DNA of 64,000 bases from Methanofollis tationis (GTDB taxonomy: Archaea > Halobacteriota > Methanomicrobia > Methanomicrobiales > Methanofollaceae), in contig NZ_JABXWR010000001.1 of the NCBI RefSeq assembly GCF_013377755.1, positions 1,871,104 to 1,935,103 of the forward strand, given 5' to 3'. Positions 1-8,378 of the stretch are shown here, one piece after another (within the stretch, counting starts at the first letter, position 1; the number at the start of each line of letters is the position of its first letter). Made by a program: the position numbers and the translations under genes. The notes below the pieces were generated by a model. The model searched no databases, had not been told where the DNA came from, and was given only the letters and a program-made list of their open reading frames with translations.

Positions 1-1
1 T

Positions 2-88
2 TTTGCAGAGGGGGAAGTTACCCGCGACGACGGACGGGTGCTGGCCAGGACAACAGCGTCCTTTGCTGTTCTGCAGCCCGGCAGATAG
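2..88 (+). CDS. hotdog-fold thioesterase (PaaI-like), C-terminal end only
   Basis: An open frame enters the window and ends with TAG at 86-88. Its last 28 residues (about FAEGEVTRDDGRVLAR then TTASFAVLQPGR) look like the final two strands of PaaI/YdiI acyl-CoA thioesterases, where a 'dG.lvA.a..tf.vl' pattern closes the protein. The catalytic part lies outside the window, so the substrate cannot be judged. The call rests on this short tail only. Confidence 0.45.
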   Translation, partial: FAEGEVTRDDGRVLARTTASFAVLQPGR

Positions 89-232
89 GAGAGGCCGGTC
101 CCTGCTCAGGTAAATGCCCTGAAATGGCTGGTTCTGGACAGATGCCCTATCCAATCTGCCAACCCCCTCCCGAACAACTATAATCCACCGGTGAGATATA
201 TTTCAGCAGACGATGATCCGCGGGGAATTGTT
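89..232 (+). promoter_or_regulatory. spacer ahead of pyrG
   Basis: About 140 bases without a gene between the thioesterase stop and pyrG. AT-rich words such as ACTATAATCC (176-185) and GATATATTTCAG (195-206) could be promoter elements for the pyrG run, but none can be fixed by sequence alone. Confidence 0.25.
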
Positions 233-1822
233 TTGAAGTATATATTTGTTACTGGCGGCGTAATGAGCGGCCTTGGCAAGGGGATTACGGCGGCTTCGAT
301 GGGAAGGATCCTCAAAAACCGTGGTTATCAGGTCACGGCGATCAAGATCGATCCCTATCTCAACATTGATGCCGGCACGATGAATCCTGCACAGCACGGC
401 GAGGTCTTCGTCCTCAACGACGGCGGCGAGGTCGACCTCGATCTTGGCAACTACGAGCGATTTCTCGATATCGAACTCACCCGGTCTCATAACATCACCA
501 CAGGGAAGATCTATCGCAGCGTCATAGAAAAAGAGCGGCGGGGCGATTTCCTCGGGAGTACCGTCCAGATTATCCCGCATATCACCGACGAGATCAAGAG
601 CTGCATCACGAGGACTGCGGAGGCGTTCGAGAACAACGGCCATAAGGCCGAGGTCTGCCTCGTGGAGGTCGGCGGGACGGTCGGCGACATCGAGAGCATG
701 CCCTTCCTTGAGGCGGTGCGGCAGATGCGGGGTGAGTTCCCCCAGCACGACACCGCGCTTGTCCATGTGACCCTGGTGCCGGCCGATACGATGGGCGACC
801 TCAAGACGAAGCCGACCCAGCACTCGGTGAAGGCCCTGCGCGAACTCGGTCTGCGGCCGGACATGATCGTCTGCAGGAGCGACCGCGTCCTGCCGGTGCA
901 CTCGCGCAAGAAGATCTCCGAGTTCTGCGACGTGCCGCTCAATGCGGTGATCAGTGCTGCAGATGCCCCGGACATCTATCAGGTGCCGATGGAGCTTGAG
1001 AAGGAAGGGGCGGCAAACGTCATTCTCGATCTGCTCGGGCTTGAAAAGCGCGGTGTGGATACCGAGTGGTACCGGACAGTGACGGCGGAGTACACGAGCC
1101 GGGTGACGATCGGGCTGGTCACAAAGTACGGGGTCGAAGACGTCTATCTCTCCATCAAAGAGGCGCTGAAACACGCGGGCCGCGCCCTCTCCACCGAGGT
1201 GCAGATCAGGTGGCTGGACGCGGAGACCTATAACGCCGAAGATCTCAGCGAGGTCGACGGCGTCCTGATCCCGGGCGGCTTCGGGATAAGGGGCATTCCC
1301 GGCAAGATCCGGGCGATCCAGTACGCCCGGGAGCACCAGGTCCCCTTCCTCGGGATCTGCCTCGGGTTCCAGATGGCGGTGGTCGAGTACGCCCGTGACG
1401 TTCTTGGTTGCCTGGACGCAATATCTGAGGAATTCGGACCGGGAACGCATGTGATCGCCATCCTGCCCGAACAGGAGGAGGTGATCAACCTCGGCGGCAC
1501 GATGCGCCTTGGCGGCTATCCGATCGAGGTGGCCCCGGAGACGATGGCCATGAACCTGTACGGCAGCGGCGAGATTACAGAGCGGCACCGCCACCGGTAT
1601 GAGGTGAACCCGGATTATATCGGCAAGCTCGAAACTGCAGGTCTCGTATTCTCCGGGAAGAACGGTAACAGGATGGAGATTCTGGAAATATCCGGACATC
1701 CGTTCTTCTTTGCGACCCAGTTCCATCCCGAGTTCAGGTCGCGGCCGACGCGGCCGTCTCCGCCCTATCTCGGCTTTGTAAATGCATGCAGGGAGAACAA
1801 GAACCGGCGGAACCAGAGGTGA
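233..1822 (+). CDS. pyrG: CTP synthase
   Basis: Amidates UTP to CTP with glutamine and ATP, the last step of pyrimidine nucleotide synthesis. The amidoligase domain starts with [16 protein letters not shown] (P-loop), and the C-terminal class I glutaminase domain carries GICLGFQ with the nucleophile Cys near residue 376 and a HPEF His/Glu pair near the end. The start is placed at TTG 233 (529 aa, the usual family length), because homologues begin directly at KYIFVTGG; an in-frame GTG at 191 would add 14 unconserved residues. A GGGG run lies just upstream of the TTG. First gene of a co-directional run; guaAb starts 5 bases after its stop. Confidence 0.97.
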   Translation: MKYIFVTGGVMSGLGKGITAASMGRILKNRGYQVTAIKIDPYLNIDAGTMNPAQHGEVFVLNDGGEVDLDLGNYERFLDIELTRSHNITTGKIYRSVIEKERRGDFLGSTVQIIPHITDEIKSCITRTAEAFENNGHKAEVCLVEVGGTVGDIESMPFLEAVRQMRGEFPQHDTALVHVTLVPADTMGDLKTKPTQHSVKALRELGLRPDMIVCRSDRVLPVHSRKKISEFCDVPLNAVISAADAPDIYQVPMELEKEGAANVILDLLGLEKRGVDTEWYRTVTAEYTSRVTIGLVTKYGVEDVYLSIKEALKHAGRALSTEVQIRWLDAETYNAEDLSEVDGVLIPGGFGIRGIPGKIRAIQYAREHQVPFLGICLGFQMAVVEYARDVLGCLDAISEEFGPGTHVIAILPEQEEVINLGGTMRLGGYPIEVAPETMAMNLYGSGEITERHRHRYEVNPDYIGKLETAGLVFSGKNGNRMEILEISGHPFFFATQFHPEFRSRPTRPSPPYLGFVNACRENKNRRNQR

Positions 1823-1827
1823 TCAGT

Positions 1828-2745
1828 ATGGTAAAAGTTGAAGCGTTCATCGAGAGTGCAATCGAGGAGATCCGGCGCGAGGCAGGCGACGAGAAGGTCG
1901 TTGTCGCCCTTTCGGGCGGTGTCGACTCGTCGGTCTGTGCCATGCTTGCGGCCCGTGCGATCGGGAAGAATCTCATTCCTATTTACGTCGACACCGGGCT
2001 GATGCGGAAAGGAGAGAGTGAGCGGATCTGCGAACTCTTCTGTGACATCGGGGTAAAACGGGTCAACGCAGCCGAAGAATTTTTTGCGGCGCTGAAGGGC
2101 ATCGTCGACCCGGAGGAGAAACGGAAAGCGATTGGAGAGCGTTTCGTCAGGATATTCGAGCGGGAGGCGAAGGCGACCGGGGCGAAGTTCCTTCTCCAGG
2201 GGACGATCTATCCTGACCGGATCGAGAGCGAGGGCGGGATCAAGAGCCACCACAATGTTGGCGGGATGCCCATCGACATGATGTTCCAGAAGGTAATCGA
2301 GCCGCTCCGCGACCTGTACAAAGACGAGGTGCGCGAGGTCGCCGGGGGCGTCGGGCTGCCGCTGGAGATCCAGCACCGGATGCCCTTCCCGGGTCCGGGG
2401 CTTGCGGTCAGAGTGCTTGGCGAGGTGACGCCCGAGGCGATCGCCGTCGTGCGCGAGGCGAATGCGATCGTCGAGGAGGAACTTGTCGAGGCCTACCGTC
2501 CCTGGCAGTGCTTTGCCGCCCTTCTCGGGCGGGGCACCGGCGTCAAGGGCGACATCCGCTGTTTCGGCTGGGTCGTTGCCGTCAGGGCGGTGAACTCCAG
2601 GGACGGCATGACCGCTGATCCCCTCGAACTGCCGTTTACGGTCCTTGGTGAGATCGCCGGACGGATCACCTCCGAGATCGCAGAGGTCTCGCGGGTCGTC
2701 TATGACGTTACGCCCAAGCCCCCCGCAACGATTGAATATGAGTAA
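1828..2745 (+). CDS. guaAb: GMP synthase, ATP-pyrophosphatase subunit (subunit B)
   Basis: Adenylates XMP and receives ammonia to make GMP. Archaea split the enzyme: this 305-residue protein has the PP-loop SGGVDSS (29-35) and the C-terminal dimerisation/XMP-binding region ending KPPATIEYE, but no glutaminase domain, so the amidotransferase subunit must be encoded elsewhere. The start is the ATG after an AGAGGTGATC Shine-Dalgarno that sits across the pyrG stop; an in-frame upstream start would lack one. Pairing with pyrG puts two glutamine/ammonia-dependent nucleotide amidations side by side. Confidence 0.96.
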   Translation: MVKVEAFIESAIEEIRREAGDEKVVVALSGGVDSSVCAMLAARAIGKNLIPIYVDTGLMRKGESERICELFCDIGVKRVNAAEEFFAALKGIVDPEEKRKAIGERFVRIFEREAKATGAKFLLQGTIYPDRIESEGGIKSHHNVGGMPIDMMFQKVIEPLRDLYKDEVREVAGGVGLPLEIQHRMPFPGPGLAVRVLGEVTPEAIAVVREANAIVEEELVEAYRPWQCFAALLGRGTGVKGDIRCFGWVVAVRAVNSRDGMTADPLELPFTVLGEIAGRITSEIAEVSRVVYDVTPKPPATIEYE

Positions 2746-2772
2746 ATGATTGTATTCCGAGATGATGACAGG

Positions 2773-3909
2773 ATGGAATTAACACAGGACTACCGCGCAC
2801 TGGACGCCCGCTATTATATGCCCGCGTTCAGCCGCACCATGAAGATCGTGCGCGGGATGGGCGCACGCGTCTGGGACGCCGAAGGCAGGGAATATATCGA
2901 CTGTGTGGCCGGCATTGCCGTCTGCAGCACCGGCCACTGCCACCCGGCCGTGGTGAAGGCAATCTGCGACCAGGCGCACGACCTGATCCACTGCTCGAAC
3001 CTCTACTATGTCCCCCACCAGGCCGAGTTTGCCGAGAAGATCGTCGAGATATCGGGCCTTGCCGGAGGGAAGACGTTCTTCTCGAACTCCGGCGCCGAGG
3101 CGAACGAGGGCGCGATCAAACTCGCCCGCCTCGCAACCGGAAAGAAAAAATTCGTGGCGTTTACCCATGGCTTCCACGGCCGGACGCTCGCTTCCCTTGC
3201 CGTCACCCATAAACCCGCCATACGCGAGCCCTTCGAGCCCCTTGAGCCGAAATGCACTTTTGTGGACTATGGGGACGTGGAGGCGCTGAAGCGGGCAGTG
3301 GACGACGACACCGCCGGCGTCTTCGTGGAGGCGATCCAGGGCGAGGCCGGTGTTTTGCCCGCACCCGGGGGTTTCTTTGAGGAACTCAGGGAGATCTGCG
3401 ATCAGAAAGGCGCACTGATGATCGCTGATGAGGTCCAGACCGGGATGGGCAGGACCGGACGGTGGTTTGCCTACCAGCACACCAGCGTTGCCCCTGATAT
3501 TATCACGATGGCAAAGGGGATTGCATCAGGTTTCCCCATGGGTGCACTCGTCGCCCGCGAGGGGCTTGAGTTCAAGAAGAGCGAGCACGGCAGCACCTTT
3601 GCCGGCGGCCCCCTCGCCTGCGCCGCGGGCCGGGCGACCGTCAGGGTGATCGAGGAGATCCTGCCGTCCATACCTGCGAAGGCCGAACGGTTCAGGGCCG
3701 GACTTGCCGCCCATAACCCGCGGGTCTGCGGCCTGATGATCGGCGTCACCGTCGGTGAAAGGTGCGCGGAGGCGGCGGCGTACTGCGCCGAGCACGGCGT
3801 TCTGGTGAACTGCGCCGCGGACGGCAATCTCCGCCTGGTGCCACCCCTTGTGATCACCGATGAGGAGATCGACACCGCCGTCGGGGTCATCAATGAAGCG
3901 CTTCGTTAG
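2773..3909 (+). CDS. argD: acetylornithine aminotransferase (class III PLP)
   Basis: Transfers the amino group from glutamate to N-acetylglutamate semialdehyde in arginine synthesis. It is a class III aminotransferase: FFSNSGAEANEGAIKLAR near the PLP phosphate site, EAIQGEAGV, IADEVQTGMGRTG and the Schiff-base lysine in MAKGIASGFPMGA. At 378 aa it fits archaeal ArgD. The ATG at 2773 gives the usual N-terminus; the ATG at 2746 directly after the guaAb stop is an alternative adding nine residues. Its 3' end overlaps hisC by 17 bases, so the two aminotransferases are probably co-translated. ArgD can also act on succinyl-diaminopimelate, but DapL in this window makes that role unnecessary. Confidence 0.92.
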   Translation: MELTQDYRALDARYYMPAFSRTMKIVRGMGARVWDAEGREYIDCVAGIAVCSTGHCHPAVVKAICDQAHDLIHCSNLYYVPHQAEFAEKIVEISGLAGGKTFFSNSGAEANEGAIKLARLATGKKKFVAFTHGFHGRTLASLAVTHKPAIREPFEPLEPKCTFVDYGDVEALKRAVDDDTAGVFVEAIQGEAGVLPAPGGFFEELREICDQKGALMIADEVQTGMGRTGRWFAYQHTSVAPDIITMAKGIASGFPMGALVAREGLEFKKSEHGSTFAGGPLACAAGRATVRVIEEILPSIPAKAERFRAGLAAHNPRVCGLMIGVTVGERCAEAAAYCAEHGVLVNCAADGNLRLVPPLVITDEEIDTAVGVINEALR

Positions 3910-4951
3910 GCAGGCCTATACCGGTGAGGGCGGCTATGTCTTTGCAAAGAGCCCGGAAGAGATCGCCCGGTTGAGCGGTCTCTCCCGCGTTGCCCGCCTT
4001 GCAAGCAACGAGAACCCCTTCCCACCCCTGTCGTCGGTTGTCGAGGCCGGTCTTTGTGCTCTCCGGGAGGGAAACCGCTACCCGGAGGCGCGGCCGGCCG
4101 CCCTGATCGATGCCCTGCGGCGGCACCATGGGGACTACTCCTTCATCATCGGGAACGGGATGGACGGGGTGATTGAGACTGTCGTCAGGACGGTCGTCGA
4201 TCCGGGAGACCGCGTCGTCGTCTCCACGCCGACGTTTTCGTTCTACGGTCTTGCAGCGGAGGCGCAGGGCGGCGTGGTCGTCACCGCGCCGCGGGAGGCG
4301 GACTTCTCCGTCGATACCGGCTCCTTTGTGGATTCCTGCCGTGGGGCGAAGATCGCCTTTCTCTGCTCGCCGAACAATCCGACCGGCAACGCCCTTCCTG
4401 TGGAGGCGGTCAGGGAGATCCTGGATGGGATCGACTGCCTGCTCTTCCTCGACAACGCCTATGTCGAGTTCTCGGGGATCGACTACCGTCCCCTGATGGA
4501 CGAGTACGACACCCTGATCGAGGGGCGCACGATGTCGAAGGCCTACTCCCTGGCCGGTCTCAGGTTCGGCTACGCCTTTGTTCCCGACGCCCTGCTGCCG
4601 TACCTGAACCGGGCGGCGACGCCTTTTTCCGTGAACACGGTCGCCCTTGCGGCGGCCGGGGCAGCGCTGGCCGAGGGCGGGCACATCGATCGGACCGTTG
4701 CCCATGTGCGGCTGTGGCGGGAGCGTTTCTTCGCCGGGATCGATCGTTCCGTCGCCCCTTCGGACGCGAACTTCGTCCTCATCGACGTGGCGCCGATGAC
4801 CGGGGACGAAGCGACGGCTCGGCTCGCTGAAAAAGGTGTGATCGTCCGGTCGTGCAGAAGTTTTTCCGGGCTGGCCGACCACTATATCAGGGTGAGCATC
4901 GGTTCAGATCAGGAAAACGAAATTTTCCTCGAAGAGATCAACAGACTATGA
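3893..4951 (+). CDS. hisC: histidinol-phosphate aminotransferase
   Basis: Class I/II PLP aminotransferase of histidine synthesis, converting imidazole-acetol phosphate to histidinol phosphate. Motifs seen are LASNENPFPP, NGMDGVIE, CSPNNPTGN, the conserved FLDNAYVEF and the Schiff-base lysine in TMSKAYSLAGLRFGYA. Length 352 aa is normal. It starts inside the end of argD and ends in an ATGA overlap with the next gene, so it sits inside a tightly coupled operon with no other his gene nearby. Confidence 0.93.
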   Translation: MKRFVRQAYTGEGGYVFAKSPEEIARLSGLSRVARLASNENPFPPLSSVVEAGLCALREGNRYPEARPAALIDALRRHHGDYSFIIGNGMDGVIETVVRTVVDPGDRVVVSTPTFSFYGLAAEAQGGVVVTAPREADFSVDTGSFVDSCRGAKIAFLCSPNNPTGNALPVEAVREILDGIDCLLFLDNAYVEFSGIDYRPLMDEYDTLIEGRTMSKAYSLAGLRFGYAFVPDALLPYLNRAATPFSVNTVALAAAGAALAEGGHIDRTVAHVRLWRERFFAGIDRSVAPSDANFVLIDVAPMTGDEATARLAEKGVIVRSCRSFSGLADHYIRVSIGSDQENEIFLEEINRL

Positions 4952-5460
4952 TGACGGTGGTGACCGGGACGCCGGGGACGGGAAAGAGCACGGTGGCTGA
5001 GGAACTCGAGCGCCGGGGCTGGACGGTAGTGCGTGCGGCCGAAACAGTCGGCCCCTTCGTCCTGGGTGACGATCCTGATAGGGACACCCGTGTCGTCGAC
5101 GAGGAGGCGTGGGTGCGCTCCTTTGCACCGGTGGACGGCATCGTCGAGGGTCACCTCGCCCATCTCCTCCCTTCGGACCGCGCCGTGGTGCTGCGCTGCA
5201 GGCCTGACGTCCTGGAAGTTCGCCTGCAGGCGCGGGGGTATGCCCGGGCGAAGGTCCGGGAGAATGCCGATGCCGAGGCCCTCGACGTCATCCTTGTCGA
5301 GACGCTGGAGGTCCACCCGCAGGAGACGGTGCTGGAGATCGATACGACCGATATCTCTCCTGCAGAGACTGCGGACCTGGTCGAGGGCTTTATCAGGGGG
5401 ACGGTCCCGCCGTCCTCGGGTTCTTTCGACTGGTCGGCATACCTGATGGAGGGGCTGTGA
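4948..5460 (+). CDS. AK6/Fap7-like adenylate kinase (nucleoside monophosphate kinase)
   Basis: Small P-loop kinase (170 aa) with Walker A GTPGTGKST at residues 7-15 and a lid-like region ARGYARAKVRENADAEALD. This architecture matches the archaeal Fap7/AK6 family, which has adenylate kinase/ATPase activity and in eukaryotes and some archaea takes part in 40S/30S maturation with ribosomal protein S11. The start ATG overlaps the hisC stop by four bases (ATGA), and the stop overlaps the next gene's GTG. Whether it serves AMP phosphorylation or ribosome assembly here cannot be told from sequence. Confidence 0.88.
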   Translation: MMTVVTGTPGTGKSTVAEELERRGWTVVRAAETVGPFVLGDDPDRDTRVVDEEAWVRSFAPVDGIVEGHLAHLLPSDRAVVLRCRPDVLEVRLQARGYARAKVRENADAEALDVILVETLEVHPQETVLEIDTTDISPAETADLVEGFIRGTVPPSSGSFDWSAYLMEGL

Positions 5461-6050
5461 CCCTCGACCGCTTCCGCCCGTATGTGGGCGGTCTGCTTGA
5501 CCCGGCGATCCGCCTCTCGGTCAGGCTCAGGATTACCCCGAACGTCTACTCGGTCGGGGCGCTGGTCGCCGCTTTCGCCGCCGGGGTCGCCTTCTACGAG
5601 GGGCAGATCGGGCTTGCTGTGCTGTTCGTGGCGATAAACGCCGTGTTTGACGCTATCGACGGCGCTCTGGCGCGGGAACTGAAAGTCGCAAGCCTCCGCG
5701 GCGATTTCATCGACCATGTCTCTGACCGCTATGCCGATATCGTCATGATCACCGGGATCTTTGCGGGCGGCGCCGCTTCCTGGGAGATCGGGGTCTTCGC
5801 CCTTACCGGGGTGCTGATGTCCTCCTATATGGGGACGCAGGCACAGGCCCTCGGTGTCGGTCGCTACTACGGAGGCGTGCTCGGCAGGGCCGACCGTCTG
5901 GTTCTCATCCTGCTGGCCGGCCTCCTCGACCTGATCGTGGCGGCGCCGATCTTCGGCCTCCCGTACCTCGGCTGGATCCTCGTTTTCTTCGGGGTGTTCG
6001 GCCACTATACCGCCCTCCAGAGGATCGCGTATATCTGGCGGCGGATCTGA
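5457..6050 (+). CDS. CDP-alcohol phosphatidyltransferase, probably archaetidylinositol phosphate synthase
   Basis: Integral membrane enzyme (197 aa, about six hydrophobic segments) joining CDP-archaeol to an alcohol phosphate in archaeal phospholipid synthesis. The CDP-alcohol signature is present as DAIDGALARELK followed by GDFIDHVSDRYAD, the D..DG.AR......G...D...D pattern with its four metal-binding aspartates. Euryarchaeal members next to an AK6-type kinase are usually archaetidylinositol phosphate synthases; that choice over serine or glycerol acceptors is inference. The GTG start overlaps the preceding stop (GTGA). Confidence 0.85.
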   Translation: MTLDRFRPYVGGLLDPAIRLSVRLRITPNVYSVGALVAAFAAGVAFYEGQIGLAVLFVAINAVFDAIDGALARELKVASLRGDFIDHVSDRYADIVMITGIFAGGAASWEIGVFALTGVLMSSYMGTQAQALGVGRYYGGVLGRADRLVLILLAGLLDLIVAAPIFGLPYLGWILVFFGVFGHYTALQRIAYIWRRI

Positions 6051-6058
6051 TCCCGAAC

Positions 6059-6065
6059 TTTTTTT
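6059..6065 (+). terminator. T-tract terminator after the pyrG-CDP-transferase run
   Basis: Seven T residues lie 8 bases past the stop of the last gene of the run, at the point where coding sequence gives way to the gene-poor repeat block. Archaeal transcripts commonly end at such T-tracts. No strong stem precedes it. Confidence 0.5.
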
Positions 6066-6189
6066 AGGCTCATCGATCTTTCGCGCGGGTTGTTTCCTCA
6101 TGGTCTCCCGGGTCATTCTCTGGCGTACCCTTATCAGGATCCGCCCCGGACGACATATTCTGCCCCCGGGTGCGGGTGTGCTGATCCAA

Positions 6190-6510
6190 CTACCTTCCCA
6201 ACGTTGCCCGCCGGGGGTTGCACCTCATTGGAGCGGATTGGCCCGGGAAGGAACCCCCGATATCCCAACGTGCGTGGCCCTTTTCTCTCCCTGTCGCAGG
6301 TTGGCAGGGCAACTGGCCTCCCGGCACCGGCATGTCGATCACGTGCCTTCTCCGCATTCTTGGCCGGGGGTTGCACCCACGGACCCCCCCGCACACGATT
6401 GAACTGGGAAGGCAGCACAGGAGCCTGAATGGCCACTCCCATCTCTCCCCCTAATTGCAGGTCTATGGGGCAGCGGGCCCCCAGAAACCGGCACGCCGAT
6501 CAACCCGTCG
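6190..6510. repeat. two degenerate direct copies of a ~155-bp intergenic repeat
   Basis: The 15-mer GCCGGGGGTTGCACC occurs at 6210-6224 and again at 6363-6377. Each is followed by a GGGAAGG block, then a TCTCTCCC..GCAGG..GGGCA block (6284-6315 and 6441-6475), then ACCGGCA(T/C)G(T/C)CGATCA (6326-6341 and 6487-6502). The period is 153-161 bases. Read on the minus strand, both encode a recurring VQPPA pattern, but the frames have no other coding character, so I treat this as repeat DNA and not as a gene. Confidence 0.75.
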
Positions 6511-6724
6511 AGATGTTCGTCCTGAGATACTCCCCGCCTCTAAAAATCACGCTCTTTCGTGCATGATTCTCCGGGTCGCCTGAGCAGGGTCAGATGAAGG
6601 TGTCATGGCTACCCACACAAAGGAGCGAAGAGCCTTGTTTTATCTAAAAATCGGCTTTCTGGTTGAAATCCTATTCTGGGGTTCTTGAACCCGGGGACTG
6701 CTGCCCCCGGACCCCCGCCCAGGA

Positions 6725-6860
6725 TAGGCGGGGATATGGCCCCCCGGACGTCCTGTTCGCTCTTCCCGGGGCCCATCCGCTCCAATGGGGTGAAACCCCC
6801 GGCAGACAGTATGGGGAAGGCGGGGGATCCACGCTCTCTCCCTGCGATTACAGGAGATAC
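6725..6860. repeat. inverted copy of the 6.2-kb repeat
   Basis: CTTCCCGGGGCCCATCCGCT at 6762-6781 and the bases to 6803 are almost the exact reverse complement of 6209-6250. Similarity continues outward to GGATATGG (6732-6739) and GGGGATCC (6823-6830). Further C/T-rich fragments CTCTCTCC..GGCAGG at 6833-6853 and 6940-6958 look like pieces of the other half of the unit in direct orientation. This is a mosaic of one repeat family. The remaining bases of 6051-6987 hold no gene I can support. Confidence 0.7.
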
Positions 6861-6987
6861 GTCAAACTCGGTATGAGGTTCTCAACAAAGCCTAAAAGTC
6901 TCAAGAAAATAACCTGGAGAGGGTGTGCACTGTTCTGCCTCTCTCCTGGTTGGCAGGATGATCGGAAGAAGGGGTCCGTGCCTCCGT

Positions 6988-7989
6988 TCAGAACCAGTCT
7001 CCAAGCGTCTTCTGCCCGGTTTTCATTCCGATCTTCTGGAGGCCGGCGTCCACCCGCGCTTCGGAGAAAGCGTACTCACCACAGAGCATGGCGACGACCC
7101 CGTCCCTGTCCGGCTCCCGCCAGTCAAGGCAGTAGTCCCCGGTCACTGGCGGGTTTAAGAAAAACGCTCGCACCGGCTCAGGGTCGAAATCGGGCGCCCT
7201 CTCTCGAATCGTCTCCTGGAACTTCCCGCCCCTGACGATCTTCAGGGCCGTCTTCGCCCCGACTCCCCTGATCCCGGTGTTGAAGTCGGTCCCGATCAGG
7301 ATGCCGACCTCGACAAGTTCCTCCAGGGAGAGCCCGAGCCCGGCGAGTACCGCGGCAAGGTCGATCCGCTCGGGCCGCACCGTCACCGAGCGCCCCCGCA
7401 CCTTCCGCTTCCCCGAGACTGTGAGGTTTCTGAGCAGGCGGGGCGCTCCAAAGAGCAGGGCGTCGTAGTCCTGCGAGGCAGCGGCACCGACATCGCCCTG
7501 CCGTGCCATGAACGCCGCCTGCGCCTCCCCCTCGCTCGGCGCCACCATCCAGGGGATCCCCATCAGGTCGAGCAGGCGCTTCGACGATGCGATCATCGCA
7601 TCGTCAATCCGGGCCGAGGTGCGCGCCTGTTTATACGCCTCCTCGATATCGCCCCGTTCGACCGCCTCCTTCCACCGCTCCCCGGCGGCCTCTCTCACCC
7701 CCCGGCGCCTGGCGACCGTCTCTGTCTTTAAGTCCGGTGGGGCGCCGTCGAAGATATACGCCGGACGGATCCCCTTTTCGAGAAAGTTCAGGTTCCGGAA
7801 AAAGATCCCTGAGAGGTGCGAGGTGACCCGGCCCTCGCCGTCCATCAGCGGCGTGCCGTCAGGCTGCCTGATGATCGTGAGGAACTGGTACAGGGCGTTG
7901 AAGGCGTCCACCGCAACGGTGCCGCGCAGCTCTTCAAGCTCCACCTCCTCCCGGTATTCGCCGAGGATCTCCCTGAGTGCGACACCCAT
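6988..7989 (-). CDS. fen: flap endonuclease 1
   Basis: Structure-specific 5' nuclease that removes flaps during Okazaki fragment maturation and repair. The N-terminal XPG domain (VAVDAFNALYQFL, YIFDGAPPDLK) and the internal XPG domain (APSEGEAQAAFMA, ASQDYDALLFG, GILIGTDFN) provide the acidic two-metal site, and a helix-hairpin-helix follows (GIRGVGAKTALKIV). At 333 aa it is full length. The last eight residues QKTLGDWF are a canonical PIP box (QxxLxxWF) for binding PCNA. It stands alone, next to a repeat block on its 3' side. Confidence 0.97.
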   Translation of the reverse strand: MGVALREILGEYREEVELEELRGTVAVDAFNALYQFLTIIRQPDGTPLMDGEGRVTSHLSGIFFRNLNFLEKGIRPAYIFDGAPPDLKTETVARRRGVREAAGERWKEAVERGDIEEAYKQARTSARIDDAMIASSKRLLDLMGIPWMVAPSEGEAQAAFMARQGDVGAAASQDYDALLFGAPRLLRNLTVSGKRKVRGRSVTVRPERIDLAAVLAGLGLSLEELVEVGILIGTDFNTGIRGVGAKTALKIVRGGKFQETIRERAPDFDPEPVRAFFLNPPVTGDYCLDWREPDRDGVVAMLCGEYAFSEARVDAGLQKIGMKTGQKTLGDWF

Positions 7990-8007
7990 AGACGATCAAA
8001 AAGAGGT

Positions 8008-8322
8008 TTACCGGTACATCCTGCGGGTGATATCGTTCACCGTCGCATCGATGTGCTGGACCGTATTGTCATATTTCTGTGCCATTGTCCTGGAAATTTC
8101 CTCCAGATTCACCCGCATGGTGCGCTCCCGTGCAACGACGCTTGCGTCGAGCTGCTGGATCTTGTAATTGAGCGAGAGAAACAGCCCGCCAAGGGAGAGC
8201 ATCATCAGGGTTGTCGCCACTGCCATGGTAAGATCCTGCCATACCCGCCAGACCAGGGTGAGGGTAGAGACGACAAGAATAATGGTGAGAACTACGTCCA
8301 CAAGGACTTCACGGATCTCCAT
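8008..8322 (-). CDS. small membrane protein with coiled-coil tail, unknown function
   Basis: The 104-residue product begins MEIREVLVDVVLTIILVV, has two hydrophobic segments (about 6-24 and 33-52) and then a soluble, charged, probably coiled-coil region (about 53-104) with heptad-like spacing ending DITRRMYR. No catalytic motif is visible. It is separated by 18 bases from fen and is divergent from the presenilin-like gene. I do not recognise a named family; the layout (two helices with a cytoplasmic coil) suggests a scaffold or signalling accessory, which is only a guess. Confidence 0.6.
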   Translation of the reverse strand: MEIREVLVDVVLTIILVVSTLTLVWRVWQDLTMAVATTLMMLSLGGLFLSLNYKIQQLDASVVARERTMRVNLEEISRTMAQKYDNTVQHIDATVNDITRRMYR

Positions 8323-8378
8323 GCTTTTAGATGATAAGGAACCATTAATTAATCTAACGATATCAGAAGAGGTTTGAA

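Noticed and set aside
203-1726. Long open frame antisense to pyrG (507 codons)
   Set aside because: High G+C with GC3 bias keeps antisense frames open; the plus strand encodes an unmistakable CTP synthase and the antisense product has no family features.
6134-6876. Several 60-190-codon frames in the repeat block
   Set aside because: They recur because the DNA repeats; different frames stay open in different copies and none resembles a protein family.
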